Below are positions 1-8,686 of a stretch of 64,000 nt of DNA, piece after piece. Position numbers and translations under genes: made by a program. This DNA is from Sulfuricurvum sp. (lineage in GTDB: Bacteria; Campylobacterota; Campylobacteria; Campylobacterales; Sulfurimonadaceae), in NCBI GenBank assembly GCA_030694265.1, contig JAUXYP010000006.1:215772-279771 (forward strand). The letters are read 5' to 3'. Every line of letters begins with the position of its first letter. Position 1 is the stretch's first letter. The notes under the pieces are model-generated. The model worked only from the letters and a program-made list of their open reading frames with translations. It was not told the origin of the DNA and ran no database searches.

Positions 1-94
1 TCTCTATCATCGTAGAGGGAAGTTTATCGGGTCCCAAAAAGAGAACAGCGACGATAGCGATAAGAAGAATTTCTGTAATGCCCATTCCAAACAT
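1..94 (-). CDS. tatB: TatB, twin-arginine translocase subunit (5' part only)
   Basis: The reverse strand from 94 reads MFGMGITEILL and continues to LGPDKLP before running off the left edge. One N-terminal transmembrane helix followed by a Gly-Pro hinge and the LGPxKLP motif is the signature of TatB, the substrate-recognition partner of TatC in the inner membrane; H. pylori TatB begins with the very similar MFGMGFFEIL. Only about 31 residues are inside the window, so the amphipathic helix and tail cannot be checked. The Tat system is relevant here because the large molybdoenzyme at 29.9 kb carries a Tat signal. TatA is the main alternative, but the Met-Phe-Gly start and hinge favour TatB. Confidence 0.8.
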   Translation of the reverse strand, partial: MFGMGITEILLIAIVAVLFLGPDKLPSTMIE

Positions 95-120
95 GTTATT
101 TGCCTGCTTATTGTTTGATT

Positions 121-149
121 TTTATAAAGAATTGAAGCGATTTTATCAA
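121..149 (-). promoter_or_regulatory. Probable sigma-70 promoter of tatB
   Basis: On the minus strand TTGATA (149-144) and TATAAA (126-121) are separated by exactly 17 bases, and the tatB start codon lies about 27 bases downstream. Spacing and hexamers fit a housekeeping promoter; not tested. Confidence 0.5.
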
Positions 150-170
150 AAGTTAGTTTAAAGGGTACCT

Positions 171-1232
171 CTAATAGCCTTCAATTCTTAGAGTGATTTC
201 ATCTGCAAGGAGAAAATTAGGATTATAATAGTGCCCATCACGATATTCCAATAATCCACCCTCATGCAGCATTTGTGCTTGAGCCTGTTGTGCTTTAGAC
301 AGAAGCGTTTTGTTTACACCGACGCAGCTGCGAAATCCTAAGAAAAATTTTTCATTTAAGAGTTCTGACTCATTAAGAATTTCTTCTTTAATAGTTGTTG
401 GTGCGTCAATGTATGTTTCTATATCGGTCGTGGGATAAAAGCGAGTTGAACCTAAAAATCCAACCGCTCCTGCACCTAATCCGATGTAGGGTTTATGCTC
501 CCAATACCCTAGATTATGACGTGAACGATATTTGCCAAAATTGGATATTTCATACTGATCAAATCCTTTGACGGAAATTTCATCAAACAGCCATTGGGTG
601 AGATCGAGTTGTTCGCTCGCCATTTCGGGTAATTTTTCGAATGCGGTCTCTTCTTCAATTGTGAGGGAATAAAGGCTGATATGGTCTATTGGGAGTTCAA
701 ACGCCTGATCAATATCACTGCGTAACAAATCTTTTGTATCCCCTTGCACACCGTAAATGAGATCGAGAGAAAGGTGCTCATAGCCTAGTAGTGCCGCATT
801 TCGGATAGCTTCAAGAGCATGTTGCGTATTGTGTGCACGTCCGAGTGTTTTGAGTTTCTGATCGTCAAAACTTTGTACTCCAAAACTGATACGGTTGACA
901 CCCAATGCCTTCATACCCTCAAGCCACTCTTTGGTGGCACTGTTAGGATTGGCTTCGGATGTGATTTCGGCACCTTCTTGTAAAAAAGGACGAATACATT
1001 CGAATATCGGTCTATAAAGCTCTGGGTCAACGGTTGATGGGGTGCCACCGCCGATAAAAACAGTTTCTATAAGATTTTCAGGACTGACGTTAAAACGTTT
1101 TAATTCAAATTCAAGTTGAATACCGAGGGCATTCATATAGCGTTCACGTTGTGAAAACTTATCAACATAAGAATTAAAGGCACAATAAGAGCATTTGCTA
1201 TCGCAAAAAGGGATATGAATGTATAAAAGCAT
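171..1232 (-). CDS. hemW: HemW-like radical SAM protein
   Basis: 353-aa radical SAM protein of the coproporphyrinogen-III-oxidase-like family. The radical SAM cluster motif CxxxCxxC is at C10, C14 and C17 (CDSKCSYCAF), and GGGTPS at 61-66 is the typical SAM-binding stretch. HemW proteins are now regarded as haem chaperones that insert haem into respiratory proteins, whereas the true oxidase HemN has a different N-terminal cysteine pattern (CxxxCxxCxC); here the position after the third Cys pair is A-F, matching HemW. The protein is cytosolic or membrane-associated. It is transcribed leftward towards tatB. The start at 1232 is the only ATG before the motif and lies only five bases from a TATAAT box, so the message may lack a leader. 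Confidence 0.85.
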   Translation of the reverse strand: MLLYIHIPFCDSKCSYCAFNSYVDKFSQRERYMNALGIQLEFELKRFNVSPENLIETVFIGGGTPSTVDPELYRPIFECIRPFLQEGAEITSEANPNSATKEWLEGMKALGVNRISFGVQSFDDQKLKTLGRAHNTQHALEAIRNAALLGYEHLSLDLIYGVQGDTKDLLRSDIDQAFELPIDHISLYSLTIEEETAFEKLPEMASEQLDLTQWLFDEISVKGFDQYEISNFGKYRSRHNLGYWEHKPYIGLGAGAVGFLGSTRFYPTTDIETYIDAPTTIKEEILNESELLNEKFFLGFRSCVGVNKTLLSKAQQAQAQMLHEGGLLEYRDGHYYNPNFLLADEITLRIEGY

Positions 1233-1237
1233 GGCGA

Positions 1238-1243
1238 ATTATA
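1238..1243 (-). promoter_or_regulatory. -10 box of hemW, possibly leaderless transcript
   Basis: TATAAT on the minus strand ends at 1238, five bases from the hemW ATG at 1232. Transcription normally begins 6-8 bases past the -10 box, which would put +1 at or beside the A of the ATG. No Shine-Dalgarno sequence can fit in between. Confidence 0.5.
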
Positions 1244-1291
1244 CTTTTTTTAATGGTGAATACCCTACAATTATAGGAAAAAAGATAGTGA

Positions 1292-1762
1292 ATGACTCAA
1301 AAGAAGTTTTATCGCCCGAATGTCGCAGCTATTATTGTTTCCAGTGCGTACCCTGATGAGAAGCAAATTTTTATTGCTGAGCGAAGTGATTTGGCAGGAG
1401 TATGGCAATTTCCGCAAGGGGGAATAGATGAGGGAGAAAGCCCAGAAGAAGCCCTTTTTCGAGAACTCAAAGAAGAAATAGGGACCAATAAGGTGGAAGT
1501 CATCGCTGAGTATCCCGAATGGATATCGTATGATTTTCCTCCACATGTTGCGGCAAAAATGGCACCTTTTGCAGGACAAAAACAGCGCTATTATTTGGTC
1601 CGACTCAAGAAAAATGCTAAAATTAATTTGGATACCAAGCATCCGGAATTTAAGAAATATGAATTTGTGGCTCTTCAAGAGCTCAATGGAAAAATCGCCC
1701 ATTTTAAAAAACCGATTTATGAAGAGGTTATTTCACATTTTAGAGCCAAGGGGTATCTGTAA
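1292..1762 (+). CDS. rppH: RNA pyrophosphohydrolase RppH (NudH)
   Basis: 156-aa Nudix hydrolase. The complete Nudix box G-x5-E-x7-REUxEExGU runs from residue 43 to 65, with R57 E58 and E61 E62 as the metal-binding residues. The YRPNVAAII start and the QFPQGGIDEGE context are those of RppH/NudH, which removes pyrophosphate from 5'-triphosphate RNA to trigger decay and also cleaves Ap4A-type dinucleotides. It is the first gene of an operon: its stop codon shares one base with the lysC start (TAATG at 1760-1764), as in other Campylobacterota. AGGA precedes the ATG. Length is normal for the family. Confidence 0.9.
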   Translation: MTQKKFYRPNVAAIIVSSAYPDEKQIFIAERSDLAGVWQFPQGGIDEGESPEEALFRELKEEIGTNKVEVIAEYPEWISYDFPPHVAAKMAPFAGQKQRYYLVRLKKNAKINLDTKHPEFKKYEFVALQELNGKIAHFKKPIYEEVISHFRAKGYL

Positions 1763-2973
1763 TGCTTATTGTACAAAAGTTTGGTGGAACCAGTGTCGGA
1801 GATTTAGAGCGGATTCAAAATGTTGCCAATCGTGTCTCCCAAACTCTTAAAGAAGGGCACCAAGTTGTCGTCGTCGTTTCCGCTATGAGCGGTGAAACCA
1901 ATAAATTGATTGCTTATGCGGAACATTATACTGCCTCTCCAGAGCGCAGTGAAGTGGATATGTTGTTAAGTTCAGGAGAACGTGTAACTGCGGCGTTACT
2001 CTCGATTGCGCTAAATGCTATGGGGCACAAAGCGGCTTCCATGAGCGGTAGACGAGCGGGCATAGTGACAGACAATGTTCATACTAAAGCCCGTATCGAG
2101 AGCATTGATCCTTCTCTTATGCACGCCGAATTGGCACAGGGTAAAGTGATCGTTGTTGCAGGGTTCCAAGGGGTAAGTGAACTGGGCCAAGTTACGACCC
2201 TCGGTCGTGGTGGATCAGACCTTTCTGCCGTCGCTCTCGCTGGAGCATTAAAAGCTGATTTATGTGAAATTTATACGGATGTTGACGGTATTTATACGAC
2301 CGATCCTCGGATTGAACCAAAAGCGCGTAAAATGGATCGTATCAGCTACGATGAGATGTTGGAGCTAGCTTCGTTGGGGGCAAAAGTTCTCCAAAACCGT
2401 TCAGTAGAATTGGCCAAAAAATTGAATGTTAATCTTGTAACCCGGTCTAGTTTCACAATGGCAGAAGGAACACTTATAACAAAGGAAGAGAATATTATGG
2501 AAAAACCACTCGTTAGCGGCATTGCACTGGATAAGAATCAAGCACGTGTTTCTTTGCTCGAAGTTATTGATCGTCCGGGAATTGCGTCTGATATATTTAC
2601 CCGTTTGGCAGACAACAGTGTAAATATTGATATGATTATCCAAACGCAGGGTCATGATGGCAAAACCCACTTGGACTTTACGGTTCCAAAGACAGAATTG
2701 TTGGACGCTAAAAAAGTGGTTGAAACCTTTATCGCTGAAGGCGAAATTGGCCGTGCCAGTTATGACGAGTGTATTTGTAAAGTTTCCATTGTCGGTGTCG
2801 GTATGAAATCGCATACGGGTGTTGCGGCAAAAGCATTTCAAACGATGGCGCGTGAAAATATCAACATTATGATGATTTCGACATCAGAAATCAAAGTGTC
2901 GATGGTCATTGATGAGAAGTATGCCGAATTGGCAGTGCGTTCACTTCACAGCGCGTATTCGTTGGATCAATAA
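1762..2973 (+). CDS. lysC: Aspartokinase (lysine/threonine/methionine pathway)
   Basis: 403-aa aspartate kinase, first step from aspartate to lysine, threonine, methionine and diaminopimelate. The N-terminal amino-acid-kinase domain carries KFGGTSVG at 6-13, and GGSDLSAVALA lies in the substrate/ATP-binding part. Residues from about 265 onward form two ACT domains for feedback inhibition by amino acids. Size and layout match the alpha subunit of LysC-type enzymes. An internal ATG at 2497, codon 246, sits just before the ACT region with a good ribosome-binding site, so a separate beta chain is possible (see findings). Flanked by rppH (1-base overlap) and hobA (1-base overlap). Confidence 0.95.
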   Translation: MLIVQKFGGTSVGDLERIQNVANRVSQTLKEGHQVVVVVSAMSGETNKLIAYAEHYTASPERSEVDMLLSSGERVTAALLSIALNAMGHKAASMSGRRAGIVTDNVHTKARIESIDPSLMHAELAQGKVIVVAGFQGVSELGQVTTLGRGGSDLSAVALAGALKADLCEIYTDVDGIYTTDPRIEPKARKMDRISYDEMLELASLGAKVLQNRSVELAKKLNVNLVTRSSFTMAEGTLITKEENIMEKPLVSGIALDKNQARVSLLEVIDRPGIASDIFTRLADNSVNIDMIIQTQGHDGKTHLDFTVPKTELLDAKKVVETFIAEGEIGRASYDECICKVSIVGVGMKSHTGVAAKAFQTMARENINIMMISTSEIKVSMVIDEKYAELAVRSLHSAYSLDQ

Positions 2974-3524
2974 TGCATCAATTTGATCGATGGACCCTCG
3001 ATACTATTAGAGCTGAGGGTGCATCGATGAGCTGGTTTGAAGAGCAGCGTTTTGAGTGGATTCCTCAAATAGCCAGTGCTATGGATCAAATCATGCAAGG
3101 GCGTACCATCGTCCTCGTTACTGATCCACAACGTCGCTGGTTTTCCCACTATATTACTGAAACTATCAATAAAAAACTCAAAGAACGTCCGATGATTCCT
3201 ATCGTCTATTTGGATGGTTTGTATCCTCATATCGATCAATTGGTGGATGCAGAGGCGATGGAAACGCTTAGCGATATGCTTGACCTCTCATACAAAGGTG
3301 AATATTTCTTTTGGTACATCGGAAAGGGTGGTGATGAACGCCGTGCGGATATCGTTAAGCGGACGGATAATGCCCTGATGTGGATTATGGATGAAAATTA
3401 TCCAAATGCCTTAAGCATGCGATCCTATGATCCTTTGATCGATATCAAATTGTTACAGCTCTATCGTTTATTTGATAAAACGCTTTCTGCTGTCTTGTTT
3501 GGGGAGATTGATGTTCACGCCTAG
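2973..3524 (+). CDS. hobA: HobA, DnaA-binding initiation regulator
   Basis: 183-aa protein without obvious enzymatic motifs, assigned to HobA, the Campylobacterota-specific factor that forms tetramers and bridges DnaA domain I molecules at oriC (functional analogue of DiaA). Support is length, the SIS-like alternating hydrophobic pattern (for example GRTIVLVTDPQRRW and YFFWYIGKGGDERR), and above all position: lysC-hobA-holB-folP is the order of HP1229-HP1232 in H. pylori. It starts in the TAATG overlap with lysC. The assignment rests more on synteny and remembered similarity than on a motif. Confidence 0.8.
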   Translation: MHQFDRWTLDTIRAEGASMSWFEEQRFEWIPQIASAMDQIMQGRTIVLVTDPQRRWFSHYITETINKKLKERPMIPIVYLDGLYPHIDQLVDAEAMETLSDMLDLSYKGEYFFWYIGKGGDERRADIVKRTDNALMWIMDENYPNALSMRSYDPLIDIKLLQLYRLFDKTLSAVLFGEIDVHA

Positions 3525-4134
3525 TGGTGGCTCTATCTTAATCACGGAGCATTTCGAAGAGAAATCATTGGAAATTGAACAGGAACTTTTACCTTTGCGT
3601 TGTGTTCGTTTTATACGTGAAGACTTTAAAATAGAAGATGCCAAAGAAGTTATTAGCGAAGCGTACAAGAGTGAATCTCAAATGAAAACACTGATTTTAG
3701 GTGCCAAAAGTTTCACAATACCTGCACAGAACGCTTTACTTAAAATTCTAGAAGAACCTCCGCCTAATATTGTTTTTCTACTGCTTGCCCCCAATAAAAG
3801 TACTTTTTTACCTACGGTTCGTTCACGTTTATCATTGAGTCAAGAGCACAGTGAAAAACACCATGAACCAATCTCACTAACTCTTCGTACATTGGATCTT
3901 TCAGGTATGTTTTCGTGGATAAAAGAACATGAAAAATTCAAGAAACATGAAGCCAAGGAACTGATTGAACACCTCTTTTATCATGCAGTTCATGTTGAGG
4001 GATTATCGCTGACAACTGTTCAAATAGAAGGATTTGATAAAGCTTTTAGGCTCATTGAACTTAACGCACGCGTCCAAAATGTTTTAGTGATGATCTTGAT
4101 GAATTTTCTTAAAGAGGTAAAGCGTGTACGTTGA
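3511..4134 (+). CDS. holB: DNA polymerase III delta-prime subunit
   Basis: 207-aa clamp-loader subunit. The stretch QNALLKILEEPP followed by FLLLAPNKSTFLPTVRSR is the conserved delta-prime/gamma signature (sensor-1 region and SRC-like arginine). The reading frame is open from 3472, but the start at 3511 is chosen because GGGGAG lies six to seven bases upstream of that ATG and the extra residues do not look like the family. It overlaps the end of hobA by 14 bases, indicating translational coupling. Like other campylobacterial delta-prime proteins it is shorter than the E. coli subunit (about 330 aa) and lacks an obvious Walker A and zinc module. Confidence 0.85.
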   Translation: MFTPSGGSILITEHFEEKSLEIEQELLPLRCVRFIREDFKIEDAKEVISEAYKSESQMKTLILGAKSFTIPAQNALLKILEEPPPNIVFLLLAPNKSTFLPTVRSRLSLSQEHSEKHHEPISLTLRTLDLSGMFSWIKEHEKFKKHEAKELIEHLFYHAVHVEGLSLTTVQIEGFDKAFRLIELNARVQNVLVMILMNFLKEVKRVR

Positions 4135-5266
4135 GCATCTTTCTTCTAGCGTAAATCTTAAAACACTTCTTCAAGAGTTAAAAGTGGATGCAGGCGGAGT
4201 ATCAATTTTACAGGACAAGGGTAAAATACACCTTATCAGAATCGTAGACTTACACGTGGGTGCAGCAAATATTCTTAAACAAGATGCGCTCAGTATTGGG
4301 GCTGATCTCGCCGTTCCAAGAGGAACAGTGACGGCACTTGAGCCCAGAGTCAATGCAATTTTGATTGCAAATGAAAGACAGCTTCAGCTCCTAGTAAAAA
4401 AAGAAAAAGCACAACCTTTTGGGCTCAAGGCATTGGCGCATGAGTTGGAACGTCATTGTCATCAGAAAAGTACCTTAGACATTGAAATTATGGGTATTAT
4501 CAATGCCAATGATGACAGTTTTTATGCTCAAAGCCGATTTAAAGAGGCGCAAGCGATTGAAAAAATTGAAATGATGATACTTGAGGGAGCCCACATTATC
4601 GACATAGGAGGAGTTTCAAGCCGTCCTAACAGTCAAAGTGTGAGTTCCAAAGAAGAACTTTTACGGGTGCGCCCGATTATTGACACATTGTATGCACAGC
4701 GTATGCATGAAAAAGTTCGGTTAAGTTTGGACAGTTATGAGCCATCTGTAATTGCGTATGCTCTTGAAAAAGGATTTAGTATTGTCAATGATATTACGGG
4801 TCTGGCGAATGATGAGGTGGCCCAATTGTGTGCATCATATGATGCGACGGCAGTGATCATGCATATGAGGGGAAATCCCCAAACAATGCAGGTAAATCCT
4901 CATTATGATTCTGTCCTTCATGAGGTGGAACAGTTTTTTGAAGAACGGCTTGAAAAAGCGGAAAGATTTAGGATTAAAAATACTATTCTCGATTGCGGAA
5001 TCGGTTTTGGAAAACGTTTAGAAGATAATAGGGCACTCATCGCGCATCAAAAACATTTTTTACATTTTGGAAAACCACTCCTTGTAGGAGCGAGCCGTAA
5101 ATCCATGATCGATCAAATTGTTCATTCCCAATGTGATGAGCGTCTTAGTGGAACGTTGGCTATTCATCTCAAAGCGATTGAAGAAGGCGCTACGATTGTC
5201 AGAGTCCACGATGTTAAAGAACACACACAGGCAATTACAGTATGGAAAGCATTAAGGGGATGGTAA
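4124..5266 (+). CDS. folP: Dihydropteroate synthase with N-terminal extension
   Basis: 380-aa enzyme joining p-aminobenzoate to the pterin diphosphate in folate synthesis. The catalytic TIM barrel begins near residue 120 with IMGIINANDDSF, a variant of the usual MGILNVTPDSF, and contains GGVSSRP, DIT, MHMRGNP and GASRKSMI near the C-terminus, the last binding pABA/pterin phosphate. An N-terminal extension of about 115 residues is absent from the roughly 280-aa E. coli enzyme but is known in campylobacterial homologues such as HP1232. Start is GTG at 4124, with AAAGAGG five bases upstream, overlapping holB by 11 bases. Confidence 0.9.
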   Translation: MYVEHLSSSVNLKTLLQELKVDAGGVSILQDKGKIHLIRIVDLHVGAANILKQDALSIGADLAVPRGTVTALEPRVNAILIANERQLQLLVKKEKAQPFGLKALAHELERHCHQKSTLDIEIMGIINANDDSFYAQSRFKEAQAIEKIEMMILEGAHIIDIGGVSSRPNSQSVSSKEELLRVRPIIDTLYAQRMHEKVRLSLDSYEPSVIAYALEKGFSIVNDITGLANDEVAQLCASYDATAVIMHMRGNPQTMQVNPHYDSVLHEVEQFFEERLEKAERFRIKNTILDCGIGFGKRLEDNRALIAHQKHFLHFGKPLLVGASRKSMIDQIVHSQCDERLSGTLAIHLKAIEEGATIVRVHDVKEHTQAITVWKALRGW

Positions 5267-6429
5267 TGAGTAATAGTGTTGTTATTGTAACTTTGTCGCT
5301 TTTAATTATGTTTTCTCCTTTTTTATCAAGGGTGACTAAAATTCCCGTGGTAGTTGTGGAAATTTTATTGGGCAGTATCGCGGCGTATTTTGGCTTATTG
5401 GTTGAAAATGAACTTTTTAAAATTATTGCCAAAGTTGGATTTTTATATCTGATGTTTTTGGCAGGTATGGAAGTGAATCTCAAAGAGTTTGGGTTCGCGA
5501 AATCTTCTTTATTACGCCGTACCATCGTCTATTTCGCTATGTTGTACGGGTGTTCTTTTGGTCTCTATGTGTATTTTGATCTAAGTGCTGTTTATTTGGT
5601 CGCTTTCCCGATTTTTTCGTTGGGTATGTTGATGGCATTGGTCAAAGAGTACGGAAAGCATCAGCCATGGCTTGCGTTGGCACTCAATATTGGTATCATC
5701 GGCGAACTGGTGAGTATCATGGCACTGACGGTACTTAGTGGTGGACTCGAATACGGTTATAACCGAGAATTCGCGATTACGTTGGGCGGGTTATTCGCAT
5801 TTTTAGTAGGATTCGTTCTCTTTTTTCGTGGAATTCGCATTTTGTTTTGGTGGTATCCTGGGTTGAAAACTCTTATTATGCCTCATGAGGATGGGAAAGA
5901 TCAGGATATTCGTTTCTCGATGTCATTGATGTTTATCTTGGTTGCAGGGATGTTGTATCTCAAAATAGATGTTGTTTTGGGGGCATTTTTAGCAGGGACA
6001 TTTATTGCCACCTATTTTAAACACAAAACAGAGTTGCCTGAAAAATTATCCTCTTTTGGATTTGGATTTTTGGTTCCGATTTTTTTTATACACGTTGGAT
6101 CAACAGTTGCATTGGAAGCATTTACAGATAGTAATATATTACAAATGGCCTTTTTTATAGCAAGTGCAATTATTGGGATTCGACTAGTAAGTTCATTAGT
6201 GGCGTATGTAGGATATTTGGGATTGAAAAATACCATTCTTTTCTCTTTGAGTGATTCTATGCCGTTGACGTTCACGGTTGCGATTGCAACCTTGGGGTAT
6301 CAAGCGGATGCGATTAGTCATGATGAATACTATGCATTTATTGTGGCGAGCATGGGCAGTGGTATTTTTCTCATGATTCTGATCAAAATACTGCATAGCT
6401 ATTTTTATCCTAAAGAATCAAAAGAATAA
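5266..6429 (+). CDS. CPA2-type cation:proton antiporter
   Basis: 387-aa integral membrane protein of the Na+/H+ (or K+/H+) exchanger CPA2 family (KefB/NapA-like), about 11-12 hydrophobic helices. The early IPVVVVEILLGSIAAYFG corresponds to the conserved second helix, and FLAGMEVNLKEF to the G[ML]E-x-[DN] motif after helix three. No RCK/TrkA-N domain follows, so it is the membrane module alone. The frame is open from 5242, but 5266 is preferred: AAGGGGA lies five bases upstream and the ATG forms a TAATG junction with folP. It ends the rppH-folP operon and may serve pH or Na+ homeostasis; the ion is not predictable. Confidence 0.8.
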   Translation: MSNSVVIVTLSLLIMFSPFLSRVTKIPVVVVEILLGSIAAYFGLLVENELFKIIAKVGFLYLMFLAGMEVNLKEFGFAKSSLLRRTIVYFAMLYGCSFGLYVYFDLSAVYLVAFPIFSLGMLMALVKEYGKHQPWLALALNIGIIGELVSIMALTVLSGGLEYGYNREFAITLGGLFAFLVGFVLFFRGIRILFWWYPGLKTLIMPHEDGKDQDIRFSMSLMFILVAGMLYLKIDVVLGAFLAGTFIATYFKHKTELPEKLSSFGFGFLVPIFFIHVGSTVALEAFTDSNILQMAFFIASAIIGIRLVSSLVAYVGYLGLKNTILFSLSDSMPLTFTVAIATLGYQADAISHDEYYAFIVASMGSGIFLMILIKILHSYFYPKESKE

Positions 6430-6519
6430 TGCTTTTCAGTGAAAAAAAGGTACAATCGAGCAATTAATGGGTAAATACAATTGCAAAGATTGCACTAAGA
6501 TAAAAGAAAAGGAGTTCTT

Positions 6520-7290
6520 GTGGACTTAACAACGATTTTAGGGATATTAGGGGCGATGGCTTCTATTTCTATCGGAGACTTGATGGAGGGCGGAAACCCT
6601 GTCCATGTTGTCCACATTACATCACTTATTATTATTATTCCTACAACTCTTTTGGCGTCGATGGTAAGTACAGATGCAGAATACATCAAAGGTGCATGGA
6701 AAAATTTAGGAATGAATTTTAAAAAGTCACCGGTTAATTTGGAAGAGCGTATCAAAGAACTCGTAGAATTAGCATTAATGGCTCGACGTGACGGGTTGCT
6801 TTCACTTGAAAAGAGAGTGTCTGAACTGGATAATGAGTTTTTAAAACAAGGTCTTAGTATGGCTGTTGATGGCAATGAAATTGACACAATTGCAGAAACT
6901 TTAGAAGCTGTTATTGAAGAGACTGAACATTATTGGCACGGATGTGCCCATTATTGGATTCTAGCTGGGGAGACATCTCCGGTTATGGGTCTTGTTGGAG
7001 CGGTTTTGGGTCTGATTTTGGCACTTCAAAAACTGGATAATCCAAAAGAAATGGCGGAGGGTATTGCAGGTGCATTTACCGCGACTGTCACCGGGATTTT
7101 CGGGGCATACGTCTTGATCGGGCCGATGGGAAATAAAATGAAGGCAAAAGCACATCATATTGTTAAAGAACAAAAGGTGATGTTAGAAGGGATAATAGGT
7201 ATCGTTCATGGTGATAATCCGCGCACACTTGAAGCAAAATTATTAAATTTCCTTTCACCTGCTGAAGAGAAACACAGCCAATTTTCGTGA
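6520..7290 (+). CDS. motA: Flagellar stator protein MotA
   Basis: 256-aa four-helix membrane protein that with MotB forms the proton-driven stator of the flagellar motor. N-terminal TM1 (TTILGILGAMASISIGDLM), TM2, a long cytoplasmic loop containing LMARRDGLLSLE (the charged loop that contacts FliG), and the TM3-TM4 segment with SPVMGLVGAVLGLI and GIFGAYVLIGP are all present. The start is GTG at 6520, behind AAAAGGAG. MotB follows after an 11-base gap, forming a two-gene operon. The 90-base upstream gap holds no obvious sigma-28 or sigma-54 box that I can defend. Confidence 0.95.
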   Translation: MDLTTILGILGAMASISIGDLMEGGNPVHVVHITSLIIIIPTTLLASMVSTDAEYIKGAWKNLGMNFKKSPVNLEERIKELVELALMARRDGLLSLEKRVSELDNEFLKQGLSMAVDGNEIDTIAETLEAVIEETEHYWHGCAHYWILAGETSPVMGLVGAVLGLILALQKLDNPKEMAEGIAGAFTATVTGIFGAYVLIGPMGNKMKAKAHHIVKEQKVMLEGIIGIVHGDNPRTLEAKLLNFLSPAEEKHSQFS

Positions 7291-7301
7291 TGAGTAACTA
7301 G

Positions 7302-8147
7302 ATGGCAAAGAAAAAATGTAAAAAATGTCCGGAATGTCCTGCGGGGGAAAAATGGGCAGTTCCTACGGCTGACTTTTTCAGTCTTTTATTGGCATTATTT
7401 ATTGCGCTGTATGCCCTTGCATCCGTAAATAAAGAAAAAGTGCGCGCACTAAAAGAAGAGTTTGTCAAAATTTATGATTATGCGCCTGCACCTGAGGAGA
7501 TAAGCCCGGTATTACCTATGAATCCAGAGTCTACGGATAAATCTGAGAAATCCAGTGCTGGGAAAATGCCGGTTTCCAGTGGAGGGGCATTACTGGATAC
7601 TACATCTACTTTGGGTGAGGGAACAACGGTAGCAAGCAGTAATGAAAGCCAAGATGAAGAGGCGCAGAATGTTTCTGTAGGAGAAGGTGCTTTGGATCAA
7701 ACAATGGATGGGGTGTTATTTAAACTTCCGGCAACGATCCCTTTCAGAGGGTCGAATGCCAGTATTGATGATCAAGAGATGCACCTTTTTATTAAAAGGG
7801 TTGCAGATATTATAAAGACACTTCCCCCTACGGTGGATATATCGGTGCGCGGTTACACGGACAATCTAGTGCTTCCAAAAGGTACACAATACCGTGATAA
7901 TCTTGATTTATCAAGTGCAAGAGCGGCAACAGTAGTGCGTGAACTTATTAAAAACGGTGTTTCAGCTGATCGTCTTTCAAGCGCAGGATTTGGATCTGGC
8001 AAACCGTTGGCAACTAACTCAAATGAGACGAATCGTGCTAAAAACAGACGAGTTGAATTTTATATGTTTGTTTCAAATGATAAAAAGTTGGATCAAGAAA
8101 AACAAAAAAGTGTGTTAGATTCATTGGCGAAACTTCCTCAAAAATGA
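7302..8147 (+). CDS. motB: Flagellar stator protein MotB
   Basis: 281-aa partner of MotA. N-terminal CPAGEKWAVPTADFFSLLLALFIAL is split as a short cytoplasmic tail and one transmembrane helix, with the proton-carrying aspartate at D24. A low-complexity periplasmic linker (about 60-125) precedes an OmpA-like peptidoglycan-binding domain (about 150-265) ending in ETNRAKNRRVEF, which anchors the stator to the cell wall. The N-terminal tail carries three cysteines (CKKCPEC), more than needed and of unknown use. It closely follows the H. pylori MotB pattern. Confidence 0.95.
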   Translation: MAKKKCKKCPECPAGEKWAVPTADFFSLLLALFIALYALASVNKEKVRALKEEFVKIYDYAPAPEEISPVLPMNPESTDKSEKSSAGKMPVSSGGALLDTTSTLGEGTTVASSNESQDEEAQNVSVGEGALDQTMDGVLFKLPATIPFRGSNASIDDQEMHLFIKRVADIIKTLPPTVDISVRGYTDNLVLPKGTQYRDNLDLSSARAATVVRELIKNGVSADRLSSAGFGSGKPLATNSNETNRAKNRRVEFYMFVSNDKKLDQEKQKSVLDSLAKLPQK

Positions 8148-8157
8148 GGAAGAGCCT

Positions 8158-8676
8158 TTATGGAAGAATGGTAGCTTTGAGAATTTTTTGAGTTTGGATC
8201 GGTTTGTCATTACTGGTTTGAACGTTATTTAGCTTTCCAATTACATCCATTCCCCCCACTACTTTTCCAAATATAGTATGATAGCCATTGAGCCATGGAG
8301 TTGGTGCTGTAGTAATAAAGAACTGACTTCCATTGGTTCGTGGACCGGCATTTGCCATAGCAAGAATACCGGCTTTGTCAAATACTACTCCTGATTTAAA
8401 CTCATCTTTAAACGGTTTTTTCCACATTGATTCACCGCCGGCACCTGTACCCGTAGGGTCACCACCTTGAATCATGAAATTTTTGATGATACGGTGAAAG
8501 GTCAGGCCATTGTAATAGCCATTTTTTGCCAAGGTTGTAAAATTTTCAACAGCAAGCGGTGCAACATCTTCATACAGCTCAAGAATAACTTCTCCCTGAG
8601 TTGTTTGTAATGAAACTCTGGGATGGGCGGCTAGGGCAAGGCCTGAAGCGAGCAGTAAAGAAACTAATATACGCAT
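8158..8676 (-). CDS. ppiA: Periplasmic cyclophilin-type peptidyl-prolyl isomerase
   Basis: 172-aa cyclophilin with a signal peptide (MRILVSLLLASGLALAAHP, cleavage expected near residue 17). The fold motifs FHRIIKNFMIQGGDPTGTG and NGSQFFITT contain the catalytic arginine (FHR) and the substrate-pocket Gln/Phe residues. It catalyses cis-trans isomerisation of Xaa-Pro bonds, here in the periplasm. It points leftward, convergent with motB (10 bases apart), and lies 10 bases downstream of msrB in the same direction, so the two protein-repair genes probably form one transcript. Confidence 0.9.
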   Translation of the reverse strand: MRILVSLLLASGLALAAHPRVSLQTTQGEVILELYEDVAPLAVENFTTLAKNGYYNGLTFHRIIKNFMIQGGDPTGTGAGGESMWKKPFKDEFKSGVVFDKAGILAMANAGPRTNGSQFFITTAPTPWLNGYHTIFGKVVGGMDVIGKLNNVQTSNDKPIQTQKILKATILP

Positions 8677-8686
8677 TATGTAACTC

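Noticed and set aside
1271..1702. Long minus-strand frame opposite rppH
   Set aside because: Antisense to a gene with a complete Nudix motif; cysteine/phenylalanine-rich composition is typical of a shadow frame.
6430..6519. Sigma-54 or sigma-28 promoter before motA
   Set aside because: No GG-N10-GC or sigma-28 consensus could be placed convincingly.
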